Assembly: GCA_051278195.1 (NCBI GenBank) | Contig: JBNMQM010000011.1 | Span: 1 to 64,000 of the forward strand | From: JAHRVQ01 sp051278195 | GTDB taxonomy: Bacteria > Pseudomonadota > Gammaproteobacteria > Pseudomonadales > Azotimanducaceae | Length of the DNA stretch: 64,000 bases | Direction: 5' to 3' | In this document: positions 1 to 8,133 of the stretch, piece after piece | How the letters are laid out: every line of letters begins with the position of its first letter | Position numbering within the stretch: the stretch's first letter is position 1 | Made by a program: the position numbers and the translations under genes | The notes under the pieces: model-generated | What the model saw: the letters and a program-made list of their open reading frames with translations, nothing else | Databases searched by the model: none | What the model was told of the DNA's origin: nothing

Positions 1-771
1 CTGGCGATTGCCGCTGATTTAGCCGATATATCAATCGAAGAGCTATATTTGCTCAATCCAGCCTACAACAAGTGGGCCACCCACCCTAAAGGCCCTCACA
101 GGCTCCTTGTACCGACCGCTAAGGCTGTCAAGTTCAACACTGCCCTAATAACCCTAACCGCAGATCAACGACTGCGATGGCGTACACACAACATTAAGTC
201 AGGTGAAAGCCTTAGTGTCATCGCCAACCGCTACGGCACCAGCGTCGCAACAATTAAAGAGGCCAACAATATTCGGGGCAACACTATTGTCACGGGTCAA
301 GAACTGCTCGTACCGATGGCAGCGGCAAGTAGCCAGAACTATGAACTGAGCCAGGGTGAGCGACTTAAAACAACACACGCGATTGCCAAACGCAAAACAG
401 GTGTTGAGCCGGTTAAATATGTTGTGAGGCCTGGAGACAATCTGTGGGACCTCTCACGCAAGTTCAAAGTCTCTACCAGATCCCTAGCGAAATGGAATGG
501 TATGGCACCGACCGATACGCTCTTTCCTGGCAGGGAAATATTGGTGTTCGGAGGGGAAGCGAGTCAATTAGCGGCACTCCCTGAATCAAGAGGCGTCATT
601 CGAAAAGTGAATTATCGAGTTAGGCGTGGCGAGTCACTATCGAGGATAGCGACCAAGTTCAATACATCGGTTAGCCAGATCAAAGAATGGAATCAAAAGG
701 TCGGGTCACAAAAGTACATTCAACCAGGCGATCGATTGACGCTTTATGTCGATGTGACCCAAGCCCGCTGA
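1..771 (+). CDS. mltD: Membrane-bound lytic murein transglycosylase D, C-terminal part (5' end outside window)
   Basis: The reading frame is open from the first base and reads LAIAADLADISIEELYLLNP, so the gene starts upstream; the TTG at 49 is not its start. What remains is the end of the post-catalytic region (NPAYNKWATHPKGPHRLLVP, typical of MltD) followed by three LysM modules at about residues 60-105, 135-180 and 205-250 of the visible part (cores such as HNIKSGESLSVIANRYGTS). LysM modules bind peptidoglycan; the SLT catalytic domain must lie upstream and cannot be checked here. The enzyme cleaves glycan strands to 1,6-anhydro products in the periplasm. It converges on ppiD with only 7 bp between the stops. 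Confidence 0.9.
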   Translation: MAIAADLADISIEELYLLNPAYNKWATHPKGPHRLLVPTAKAVKFNTALITLTADQRLRWRTHNIKSGESLSVIANRYGTSVATIKEANNIRGNTIVTGQELLVPMAAASSQNYELSQGERLKTTHAIAKRKTGVEPVKYVVRPGDNLWDLSRKFKVSTRSLAKWNGMAPTDTLFPGREILVFGGEASQLAALPESRGVIRKVNYRVRRGESLSRIATKFNTSVSQIKEWNQKVGSQKYIQPGDRLTLYVDVTQAR

Positions 772-778
772 ATAATCG

Positions 779-2662
779 CTACTGCTTTGAGATGTTACCC
801 GTTGCTGCGAGATAGTCTCGTAGCTCCTGGTAGTCTGCTGCTCCTTCGCGGGTCGCCAGAACACGGGCCAGACTACTCAAGTTACTGGTATCAATCTCAG
901 TCGGCAGCTTGTTCTTAACGTTCGTCACACTGACCACAGCCGTATCGCCATTGGCTAAGCTGACAAAACCCACAGACTTATTGCCGTCAGTGGGTCGCGC
1001 CAAAGAGAATGCCTCTCGGTTGATTTCAGGATCGATTCCTCGATCATTTCGATTCGCTTCTGAGACCACAGTCCACTTTAAGCCGAACTGGTCAGCAACA
1101 AATCGTGTGATAGATCCATCTTCTAGCATCGCCACCATAGCTTTGGCTTGTTCCGTCGCAAGAGCTGTCGCTTTCTCTCGGACAAGTGTTTCCGTTACTT
1201 CTGCATTGACGGTTTCCAGAGATTTAAGTTCGCTGGGTTGGTGTTCGTTAATTCTGACCACCACGTGATGATTGGGTGTGATTTCTATCAATGTGCTGTT
1301 GTTGCCATCCAGCAATACATCTGAGGCGAACGCCGCGTTGATGAAAGCTGGGTTAGCCGCTATTCCTTCCTCGCCCACTCTCTTAATAAGACCCGTCGCC
1401 TTCAATTCAAGCTCAAGCTCTTCTGCAGGTTCTTGAAGATCCGTAGCTTCGAAAGAAATTTCGCTTAAACGAGCAGAGAGGTCAACGAACATCTCCTCAG
1501 CGCCAACTTCACGGAACTCAGCTTCAACCCGATCGCGAACTTCTGCAAATATAGGCTCTTTAGCTGCTTCTAGGTCAATGAGTCGAATGATGTGATAACC
1601 AAACTCGGTCAATACCGGCTTCGACATCTGATTCAGTGAAAGCGCATAACCGACTGACTCAAACTCGTCGACGAAGGTACCAGGATCATTGAAACCAAGA
1701 TCGCCTCCGATTTCTGCTGAACCAGGATCATTGGAAAATTCTTTAGCAAGGTCGGCGAAGTCTGCACCATCTATAATTTGTTGGTAAATTCCGTCGACCT
1801 CTGCTTTTGCGACATCTTCAAGCTTTGCATCTGAAATTTCAATGAGGATATGGGCTAAGCGTCGACGCTCTGGCTCAGCGTAAATGGCGCTGGTATCTTC
1901 AAAAAAGTCCATCAGCGCTTGGTCGTCTACCTCAATCTTTTGCAATAGATCACCGCGCTTTATCTCGATATACCCAATGTCTGCCATCTCATCTGTCATG
2001 AATAGGCCTGGGTTACTCTCGTAGTATCGTTCTACCTCTGCCTTGTCTACGACGACGTCACTCTTCAATGCATCTACGACTACACGCAGGTACGCCACGT
2101 CACGAGTTTGTTGAGAAAGGCTTGTTGCGCGTTTGGCTTCTCGCTCTGTCATGAAAGCAGTGGATTGAACAGCGTTTCCAAGTTGCGCAAGTAGCTTGTC
2201 TTTACGCATCTCGTTGCGATACCCGGTTGGCGTAAAACCTGCTGAGTTAAGCACAAGCTGAAACTGATCAGGATTGTAAAGACCGTCGACCTGAAACACC
2301 GGAGTATTGACAATTTCCGCATCTAATCGCAAATTTCCATAAGCTAAACCAAGATCATCGGCTGCTGTGGTCAGCAGTGCGCGATTGATCAGGTTCTCAA
2401 GCACATCTGATCTAAGTTGGTCCTCGTTAATGGCTGACGGGTCAGGATTCTGAGAGAGCATTACACGACGGCTGCGTTCGACTTGCACCTCCATTTGCTG
2501 CTGGGTCACATCCTCACCGTTGACGGTTGCCACTTTAGGCGTAGGCGCTAGAAATGTCGTAATTGACCCCATACCAAATAGGGCAAAAACGACCACAATG
2601 AGACCTACAATAACTTTGGCGACGACGCCATCGGAGTTGTCACGCATCGTTTGGATTGACAT
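779..2662 (-). CDS. ppiD: Peptidyl-prolyl cis-trans isomerase D, membrane-anchored periplasmic folding factor
   Basis: The 627-residue protein has a cytoplasmic N-terminus, one membrane segment at about residues 16-35 (VIVGLIVVVFALFGMG), a SurA_N-like chaperone region, and one parvulin domain near residues 265-360 (RRLAHILI, GGDLGF, FGYHIIRLID). Length and layout match PpiD, which sits at the periplasmic face near the Sec translocon and helps fold exported proteins. GAGGTT lies about 6 nt before the ATG. It is downstream of hupB on the same strand, the order seen in Pseudomonas and Escherichia, but a good terminator separates the two, so ppiD probably has its own promoter in the 200-bp gap. 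Confidence 0.95.
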   Translation of the reverse strand: MSIQTMRDNSDGVVAKVIVGLIVVVFALFGMGSITTFLAPTPKVATVNGEDVTQQQMEVQVERSRRVMLSQNPDPSAINEDQLRSDVLENLINRALLTTAADDLGLAYGNLRLDAEIVNTPVFQVDGLYNPDQFQLVLNSAGFTPTGYRNEMRKDKLLAQLGNAVQSTAFMTEREAKRATSLSQQTRDVAYLRVVVDALKSDVVVDKAEVERYYESNPGLFMTDEMADIGYIEIKRGDLLQKIEVDDQALMDFFEDTSAIYAEPERRRLAHILIEISDAKLEDVAKAEVDGIYQQIIDGADFADLAKEFSNDPGSAEIGGDLGFNDPGTFVDEFESVGYALSLNQMSKPVLTEFGYHIIRLIDLEAAKEPIFAEVRDRVEAEFREVGAEEMFVDLSARLSEISFEATDLQEPAEELELELKATGLIKRVGEEGIAANPAFINAAFASDVLLDGNNSTLIEITPNHHVVVRINEHQPSELKSLETVNAEVTETLVREKATALATEQAKAMVAMLEDGSITRFVADQFGLKWTVVSEANRNDRGIDPEINREAFSLARPTDGNKSVGFVSLANGDTAVVSVTNVKNKLPTEIDTSNLSSLARVLATREGAADYQELRDYLAATGNISKQ

Positions 2663-2748
2663 TTTTTAACCTCGACTAAAACCCAGTTGGCTAAAAGACC
2701 TACCGAGTGCACTGCATTAACGAAAATAGGGACTTATGACTAAACGAA

Positions 2749-2774
2749 AAATGGCGCATCGGAATGCGCCATTT
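2749..2774 (-). terminator. Rho-independent terminator after hupB
   Basis: A perfect 11-bp stem (AAATGGCGCAT / ATGCGCCATTT) has a 4-nt loop (CGGA) at 2760-2763. Read on the minus strand it is followed by TTTCGTTTAG. It lies between hupB and ppiD. Confidence 0.75.
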
Positions 2775-2830
2775 CTGGAAAAGAATTTTACCGTTTGTTA
2801 CAAATTTAGCAAACGGAGAATTCTGTTCAT

Positions 2831-2867
2831 AGAACTACTAACCAGAACTACTAACCAGAACTACTAG
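2831..2867. repeat. 13-bp tandem repeat, 2.8 copies, running into the hupB stop codon
   Basis: AGAACTACTAACC is repeated at 2831-2843 and 2844-2856, followed by a partial copy AGAACTACTAG at 2857-2867. The last copy supplies the TAG stop of hupB (2864-2866, minus strand). It looks like replication slippage in the 3' untranslated region. Confidence 0.85.
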
Positions 2868-3136
2868 TTCACAGCGTCTTTAAGAGCTTTACCGGCTTTA
2901 AAGGCTGGGACTTTCGCCGCAGAAATCTGGATCTCTGCACCTGTCTGAGGGTTGCGGCCAGTTCGAGCAGCACGGTCGCGAACGTTAAACGTACCAAAAC
3001 CAACCAGTACGACGGAATCACCCTTCTTTAGTGCATCGGTAACAGAGTCGATCATCGAATCAAGCGCGCGTCCAGCTGCTGCTTTTGTGATGTCGGCCGA
3101 TGTCGCGATATTCTCAATCAGTTCTTGTTTATTCAC
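2864..3136 (-). CDS. hupB: DNA-binding protein HU, beta type
   Basis: The 90-residue protein is collinear with HU-beta and includes the signature GFGTFNVRDRAARTGRNPQT with the DNA-inserting arm and the C-terminal AFKAGKALKDAVN. HU is an abundant nucleoid protein that bends and constrains DNA without strong sequence preference. The start is GTG, preceded by AAAAGGGG about 6 nt away; the next residues, NKQELIENIA, match family N-termini, so the GTG start is well supported. It lies between lon and ppiD, the classic gammaproteobacterial order lon-hupB-ppiD. Confidence 0.97.
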   Translation of the reverse strand: MNKQELIENIATSADITKAAAGRALDSMIDSVTDALKKGDSVVLVGFGTFNVRDRAARTGRNPQTGAEIQISAAKVPAFKAGKALKDAVN

Positions 3137-3244
3137 TCGAAACCCCTTTTGGTCAATTGTGTTGTTAATCTATAGTGTCGGCCCGATGTTCAGGCTCGTT
3201 ATTTAAAATTGTTTAAGCGTATGCCCTTCCGGTAGCAACGAATA

Positions 3245-3267
3245 ATATCGGCGATTAATGCCGATAT
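3245..3267 (-). terminator. Hairpin between lon and hupB, possible lon terminator
   Basis: A perfect 8-bp stem (ATATCGGC / GCCGATAT) with a 7-nt loop lies downstream of the lon stop. On the minus strand it is followed by TATTCGTTGC, only moderately T-rich. It could also be an element of the hupB upstream region. Confidence 0.4.
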
Positions 3268-3330
3268 CAATGTCCAACAGACACGACAACTTATACCAAT
3301 TGGGTAAAATGACTGTCAAGACATTAGGGC

Positions 3331-5757
3331 TTAATGTGCAGATATTCTGCGGTCTCCGTCTGATTCACCCGATGATTCGGCTTCGCTGGTTGCTGTCTTT
3401 TTTGGTTCATCTGGCAACGGCTCCGGCTTTCGTTGAAGTGCAAACTCGAGCACTTCATCAATCCACTTAACTGCGTGGATGATAAGTTCGCCTTTGATGT
3501 TGTCTGGAATCTCCTTCAGATCACGCTGATTTTCATCTGGAATCAAAACTTCCTTGATACCGCCTCGGTGAGCAGCCAATAGTTTCTCTTTTAATCCACC
3601 AATAGGCAAGACCTGACCCCGTAAAGTGATCTCCCCCGTCATAGCAACATCAGATCGAGCTGGGATGCCGGTCAGTACGGACACAATGGCTGTGCACATA
3701 CCAATACCAGCACTCGGTCCATCTTTTGGTGTTGCACCTTCTGGCATGTGAACATGAATGTCATAGTTTTCGTGAAAATCCTCACGAATTCCGAGTACTT
3801 GCGCCCTGCTTCGGACGACAGTCATCGCGGCTTGGATCGACTCCTGCATGACATCACCCAGCGAGCCAGTCTTAATGATGTTGCCTTTACCTCTGACGGC
3901 AACAGCCTCGATGGTCAATAATTCTCCACCAACGCTTGTGACTGCAAGTCCAGTGACCTGGCCAATTTGATCTTTCTCCTCGGCACGCCCATAAGAGAAC
4001 TTGTGCACACCAGAGTAGTCTTCAAGCAGCTCAGCTGAAATTTCCAGAGTTTTGGCTTTTTCCTGTTCTTCCGTGTCCCGCAGTGCGCTCTCTTTGACAA
4101 CCTTGCGACACAATTTAGCTAGTTCGCGTTCAAGGCCTCGAACACCTGCTTCTCTCGTGTAATAGCGGATCAAATCACGAATGACAGCTTCGCCCAGTAC
4201 AAGCTCATTCTCGACTAAGCCGTTATTTTTGATTTGTTTCGGGAACAAATACCGCTCTGCAATATTGAACTTTTCATCCTCGGTATAGCCAGGAATTCGG
4301 ATAATTTCCATCCGATCCAGCAATGGCGCTGGAATATTCATCGAATTAGAAGTACAAATAAACATGACCTCAGACAGGTCATAGTCAACTTCCATATAGT
4401 GATCGTTAAATGAGTTGTTTTGCTCCGGGTCTAGTACCTCCAGCAATGCCGACGCGGGATCGCCGCGATGGTCCTGGCCCATTTTGTCAATTTCGTCGAG
4501 CAAGAACAGTGGATTTCGAACGCCAGACTTAGACAGTTTCTGAATAATCTTGCCGGGCATTGAGCCAATGTACGTTCGTCTATGACCACGGATCTCTGCC
4601 TCATCACGCACGCCACCTAGAGCCATTCGAATAAACTTTCGGTTGGTCGCTCGCGCAATCGATTCGCCCAACGATGTCTTACCTACGCCGGGAGGACCAA
4701 CGAGACACAGCACTGGACCTTTGATTTTCTTCACGCGTTTCTGAACCGCAAGATACTCAAGAATCCGTTCTTTCACTTCGTCTAACCCGTAATGATCAGA
4801 TTCAAGCACGTCCTTCGCTGCTAGAATGTCCGTACGAACCTTCGAGCGTTTCTTCCAGGGTACTCCAAGCATCCAGTCGATATAGCTGCGCACCACAGTT
4901 GCCTCGGCGGACATAGGTGACATCATCTTCAATTTGTTTACTTCAGCGACCGTCTTTTCTTTGGCCTCTTTTGGCATTCCTGATTCTTCGAGACGTTTTT
5001 GCAGATCTTCTATTTCGTTCGGAACATCTTCCAGATCACCCAATTCTTTTTGAATGGCCTTCATCTGCTCATTCAAATAGTACTCACGCTGACTCTTCTC
5101 CATCTGCTTTTTGACACGGCCACGGATGCGTTTTTCGACGTTAAACAGATCGATCTCTGACTCGAGCAGCTTCATCATATGCTCGATTCTTTCATCTAAG
5201 CTGGTCATCTCGAGTATCTGTTGCTTCTCATCGAGTTTTAGATTCATTTGCGCCGCAATGGTATCCACAAGCCGACTCGGCTCATCCACGCTTGCGAGGG
5301 AAGTCATGACTTCAGGTGGGACTTTCTTGCTCAACTGGACATACTGGTCAAAGGCTGACATCAATGAACGTACCAATGCTTCTGATTCGCTCGCACTGAA
5401 CTGTTCTTCCTCGATCACCTCGATGTCACCAACAAAGAAATCGTCGCTACTTTCAAGCCGAGAAAGACGAGCACGACTGCCGCCCTCAACAAGGATTTTA
5501 ACGGTCTTATCGGGTAGCCGAATCAGCTGTAAAATAGTGGCCAAGGTGCCAAATTGATACAAATCCTCAGGACCCGGAGCTTCATTCTCAGGATCTTTTT
5601 TTGCGACCAATAGTACTTTCTTATCCTTGTCATTCTTCTGGGCAAAGTCCAGCGCTCGAATCGACTTTTCTGTACCAATAAACAGTGGCTGAACCCCATG
5701 AGGGTATACCACCATATCGCGTAAAGTGACGATCGGAACATTTAGCAAGCTGGTCAT
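3331..5757 (-). CDS. lon: ATP-dependent Lon protease
   Basis: The 808-residue protein has the three Lon parts in order: an N-terminal substrate-recognition domain (about 1-205), a AAA+ module with Walker A GPPGVGKTS near residue 355, and the C-terminal serine-lysine protease with Ser682 in PKDGPSAG and Lys725 in GGLKEKLLA. The spacing of 43 residues equals that of E. coli Ser679/Lys722. Lon degrades misfolded and regulatory proteins in the cytoplasm. The last 30 residues (PLPDEPKKT...) form a charged tail of no recognised function. It lies in the block clpX-lon-hupB with its own leader, which carries an 18-bp palindrome; lon is heat-inducible in relatives, but I could not identify a convincing promoter. 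Confidence 0.98.
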   Translation of the reverse strand: MTSLLNVPIVTLRDMVVYPHGVQPLFIGTEKSIRALDFAQKNDKDKKVLLVAKKDPENEAPGPEDLYQFGTLATILQLIRLPDKTVKILVEGGSRARLSRLESSDDFFVGDIEVIEEEQFSASESEALVRSLMSAFDQYVQLSKKVPPEVMTSLASVDEPSRLVDTIAAQMNLKLDEKQQILEMTSLDERIEHMMKLLESEIDLFNVEKRIRGRVKKQMEKSQREYYLNEQMKAIQKELGDLEDVPNEIEDLQKRLEESGMPKEAKEKTVAEVNKLKMMSPMSAEATVVRSYIDWMLGVPWKKRSKVRTDILAAKDVLESDHYGLDEVKERILEYLAVQKRVKKIKGPVLCLVGPPGVGKTSLGESIARATNRKFIRMALGGVRDEAEIRGHRRTYIGSMPGKIIQKLSKSGVRNPLFLLDEIDKMGQDHRGDPASALLEVLDPEQNNSFNDHYMEVDYDLSEVMFICTSNSMNIPAPLLDRMEIIRIPGYTEDEKFNIAERYLFPKQIKNNGLVENELVLGEAVIRDLIRYYTREAGVRGLERELAKLCRKVVKESALRDTEEQEKAKTLEISAELLEDYSGVHKFSYGRAEEKDQIGQVTGLAVTSVGGELLTIEAVAVRGKGNIIKTGSLGDVMQESIQAAMTVVRSRAQVLGIREDFHENYDIHVHMPEGATPKDGPSAGIGMCTAIVSVLTGIPARSDVAMTGEITLRGQVLPIGGLKEKLLAAHRGGIKEVLIPDENQRDLKEIPDNIKGELIIHAVKWIDEVLEFALQRKPEPLPDEPKKTATSEAESSGESDGDRRISAH

Positions 5758-5774
5758 AGTTTCTCCTGCATTGC

Positions 5775-5792
5775 GAACAGAAAATTCTGTTC
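5775..5792. promoter_or_regulatory. 18-bp palindrome in the lon leader
   Basis: GAACAGAA-AA-TTCTGTTC is a perfect inverted repeat with 8-bp arms and a 2-bp centre, ending about 18 bp before the lon ATG. It could be an operator or a small leader hairpin. The arms are in the opposite sense to a LexA box (CTGT-N8-ACAG), so LexA is not the obvious ligand. Confidence 0.5.
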
Positions 5793-5821
5793 TAAGGTTT
5801 AAGCCTAGTTATATTACAAAC

Positions 5822-5847
5822 AAAAGAGGGCCTACCGGCCCCCTTTT
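5822..5847 (-). terminator. Rho-independent terminator after clpX
   Basis: AAAAGAGGGCC pairs with GGCCCCCTTTT across a TACC loop, an 11-bp stem with one mismatch. On the minus strand it runs into CTTTTGTTTG. It separates clpX from lon. Confidence 0.75.
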
Positions 5848-5899
5848 CACTGCTATTCATCTGAAACTTGCCTATCCAAGCTTTTTTATTCAGACTTTC

Positions 5900-7168
5900 C
5901 TATTCAGGTAAGGCTTTCGGCTGGTCAGTATTTTCATAGATCAAGATCGGAGCAGAAGTACCTTTAATGACATTTTCATCAATAACGACTTTAGTGACGC
6001 TGTCCTCTGAGGGGATGTCGTACATCACTTCCAGCAGGACATTCTCTAGAATCGAACGCAGACCCCGAGCACCTGTTTTACGTTCCATGGCCTTCGCTGC
6101 AATCGCCTGGATGGCATCTTCACGAAAATCAATTTCGACATCTTCCATCTCGAACAATTTGGTGTACTGCTTCGTATAGGCATTCTTAGGTTCTTTCAAA
6201 ATTCTGATCAGTGCGTCTGTATCAAGCTCATCCAGAGTCGCGATGACAGGCAGACGCCCAACAAATTCAGGAATCAAACCATAGCGAACCAAATCTTCTG
6301 GCTCGACTCCACGTAAAGTGTCGCCAAGATTTTTCTTGTTGGCTGCGGTTTCGACAGAAGCACCAAACCCGATGCCACTCTTAGACGAACGATCCTGAAT
6401 GACTTTATCTAAACCAGAGAAAGCGCCGCCACAGATAAACAAAATGTTTGACGTATCAACTTGCAGGAACTCTTGTTGTGGATGCTTTCGACCACCTTGT
6501 GGTGGAACCGAAGCAACCGTGCCCTCGATCAATTTCAATAACGCTTGCTGAACACCTTCGCCCGAGACATCGCGAGTGATAGAAGGGTTGTCAGATTTAC
6601 GAGATATTTTGTCGATTTCATCGATATACACAATGCCTACCTGCGCTTTGTCCACGTCGTAGTCGCATTTTTGGAGCAGCTTTTGAATGATGTTTTCAAC
6701 ATCTTCACCCACATAGCCTGCTTCTGTGAGCGTCGTTGCATCAGCAATGGTGAACGGCACATCCAACAGTCGGGCGAGAGTTTCAGCAAGTAGTGTTTTA
6801 CCAACTCCTGTTGGCCCTACCAGTAGGATATTACTCTTCTGAAGCTCAACGTCATCTTTGCGGCCCGCATAGTTCAGCCGCTTATAGTGATTGTATACAG
6901 CAACTGAGAGCACTTTCTTCGCCCAGTCCTGGCCGATGACATATTCATCGAGAATTTCTTTGATTTCTTGAGGGGTTGGGAGCTTCTTCTTCTCTCCTTC
7001 TTCCGTCGTTTCTTGTAACTCCTCTCTAATGATGTCGTTACAGAGTTCTACGCACTCGTCACACACATACACCGAGGGGCCCGCAATCAACTTGCGAACT
7101 TCATGTTGGCTTTTGCCACAAAAATTACAATGGAGTAACTTACCGTCACCATCTTGATCGTCGGACAT
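5900..7168 (-). CDS. clpX: ATP-dependent Clp protease ATP-binding subunit ClpX
   Basis: The 422-residue protein begins with the ClpX zinc-binding domain (four Cys: CNFC near residues 15-18 and CDEC near 37-40), then the AAA+ module with Walker A GPTGVGKT near residue 118 and Walker B IVYIDEIDKI. ClpX unfolds tagged substrates and threads them into ClpP; the loop sequence IGFGA for ClpP docking is present. Family length is about 425 residues. It lies 182 bp downstream of clpP on the same strand, with two hairpins in the gap, and is followed by a strong terminator. Confidence 0.98.
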   Translation of the reverse strand: MSDDQDGDGKLLHCNFCGKSQHEVRKLIAGPSVYVCDECVELCNDIIREELQETTEEGEKKKLPTPQEIKEILDEYVIGQDWAKKVLSVAVYNHYKRLNYAGRKDDVELQKSNILLVGPTGVGKTLLAETLARLLDVPFTIADATTLTEAGYVGEDVENIIQKLLQKCDYDVDKAQVGIVYIDEIDKISRKSDNPSITRDVSGEGVQQALLKLIEGTVASVPPQGGRKHPQQEFLQVDTSNILFICGGAFSGLDKVIQDRSSKSGIGFGASVETAANKKNLGDTLRGVEPEDLVRYGLIPEFVGRLPVIATLDELDTDALIRILKEPKNAYTKQYTKLFEMEDVEIDFREDAIQAIAAKAMERKTGARGLRSILENVLLEVMYDIPSEDSVTKVVIDENVIKGTSAPILIYENTDQPKALPE

Positions 7169-7192
7169 CTTTCACCTCACAATTCCAAACCG

Positions 7193-7249
7193 GTCGGGGC
7201 TTGCCCGACGTCAAACCACCACAGGTGCTCAGAAAAAGGTCCTGAGCAC
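7193..7249 (-). other. Two hairpins in the clpP-clpX gap
   Basis: GTCGGG/CCCGAC (7193-7198 with 7204-7209) and GTGCTCAG/CTGAGCAC (7225-7232 with 7242-7249) are perfect stems in the clpX leader. Neither is followed by a T-run on the minus strand, so they look like RNA structures in a clpP-clpX transcript or weak attenuators rather than clear terminators. The rest of the gap (7250-7350) shows nothing else. Confidence 0.45.
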
Positions 7250-7350
7250 ACCACTGCAGCTTAATGAATACTATCTAAAACCCTACCAAATGAGAACTCG
7301 CAAATTGTTACGAGCATATGCCACCCCGTAGAGCCACTACTTGCCCGCGA

Positions 7351-7995
7351 CTAGATGGATGACAGCGTTGCGCGGGGCTCTTGAACCTTATCGACAAGAC
7401 CGTATTTTTCGGCCTCTTTAGCCGTCATAAAGCGATCTCGCTCTGTGTCAGTTGCAATTTGTTCAACGGATTGGCCAGTGTGGTGGGAAAGAATTTCGTT
7501 GAGTCGAGTGCGGAGAAAAAGAATTTCCCTCGCTTGAATCTCAATGTCAGACGCTTGTCCCTGAGAACCACCACTAGGTTGATGGATCATGACACGACTG
7601 TTGGGCAGACAAAAGCGCTTACCTTTTGTGCCTCCGGCGAGAAGAAAAGCGCCCATACTAGCAGCCTGACCAATGCAAGTGGTTGATACATCACAGTTGA
7701 TGATTTGCATAGTGTCATAAATGGCTAGACCCGCAGTGACTGAGCCACCTGGGGAGTTAATATAGATCGAAATATCTTTATCAGCATTTTCTGACTCGGC
7801 AAATAACAGCTGAGCAACGACCAAATTGGCAACATGGTCATCGATAGGACCAACAATAAAGATAATGCGTTCTTTCAGAAGACGAGAGTAAATATCGTAA
7901 GAACGTTCACCCCTGGCAGTCTGTTCTAGCACCATAGGAATCAGTCCTAGGCCCTGAGTCACTGGACGCTCAGCGTCTCCGATTTCGTAATTCAT
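7351..7995 (-). CDS. clpP: ATP-dependent Clp protease proteolytic subunit ClpP
   Basis: From the ATG at 7995 the protein has 214 residues, with the serine-protease triad Ser113 (GQAASMGAF), His138 (MIHQPSGG) and Asp187 (TERDRFM), matching E. coli spacing. An upstream in-frame ATG at 8082 would add 29 residues unlike the family and has no ribosome site, whereas GAGGGG lies 6 nt before 7995; I therefore chose 7995. ClpP forms the tetradecameric chamber that partners with ClpX. Order tig-clpP-clpX-lon is conserved in gammaproteobacteria. Confidence 0.97.
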   Translation of the reverse strand: MNYEIGDAERPVTQGLGLIPMVLEQTARGERSYDIYSRLLKERIIFIVGPIDDHVANLVVAQLLFAESENADKDISIYINSPGGSVTAGLAIYDTMQIINCDVSTTCIGQAASMGAFLLAGGTKGKRFCLPNSRVMIHQPSGGSQGQASDIEIQAREILFLRTRLNEILSHHTGQSVEQIATDTERDRFMTAKEAEKYGLVDKVQEPRATLSSI

Positions 7996-8100
7996 ACTAA
8001 CCCCTCGAGATTTAGTTAGGACGGCATCAGCCGCGTATGTTTCTAATATTGCGTCTATTTGGTCAAACTTCAATGGGCGCATAGAAATTTACGCAAAATT

Positions 8101-8120
8101 GCCCAATCGGATGATTGGGC
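8101..8120 (-). terminator. Probable terminator after tig
   Basis: GCCCAATC pairs with GATTGGGC across a 4-nt loop, just beyond the tig stop. On the minus strand it is followed by AATTTTGCGTAAATTT. It lies upstream of the chosen clpP start, which fits a separate clpP promoter. Confidence 0.55.
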
Positions 8121-8133
8121 GGAACAATTTTTC

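Noticed and set aside
5775..5792. LexA box upstream of lon
   Set aside because: The arms are inverted relative to CTGT-N8-ACAG, so the motif does not fit.
7996..8082. Longer ClpP with 29 extra residues
   Set aside because: No ribosome site at 8082 and no family similarity; GAGGGG supports ATG 7995.
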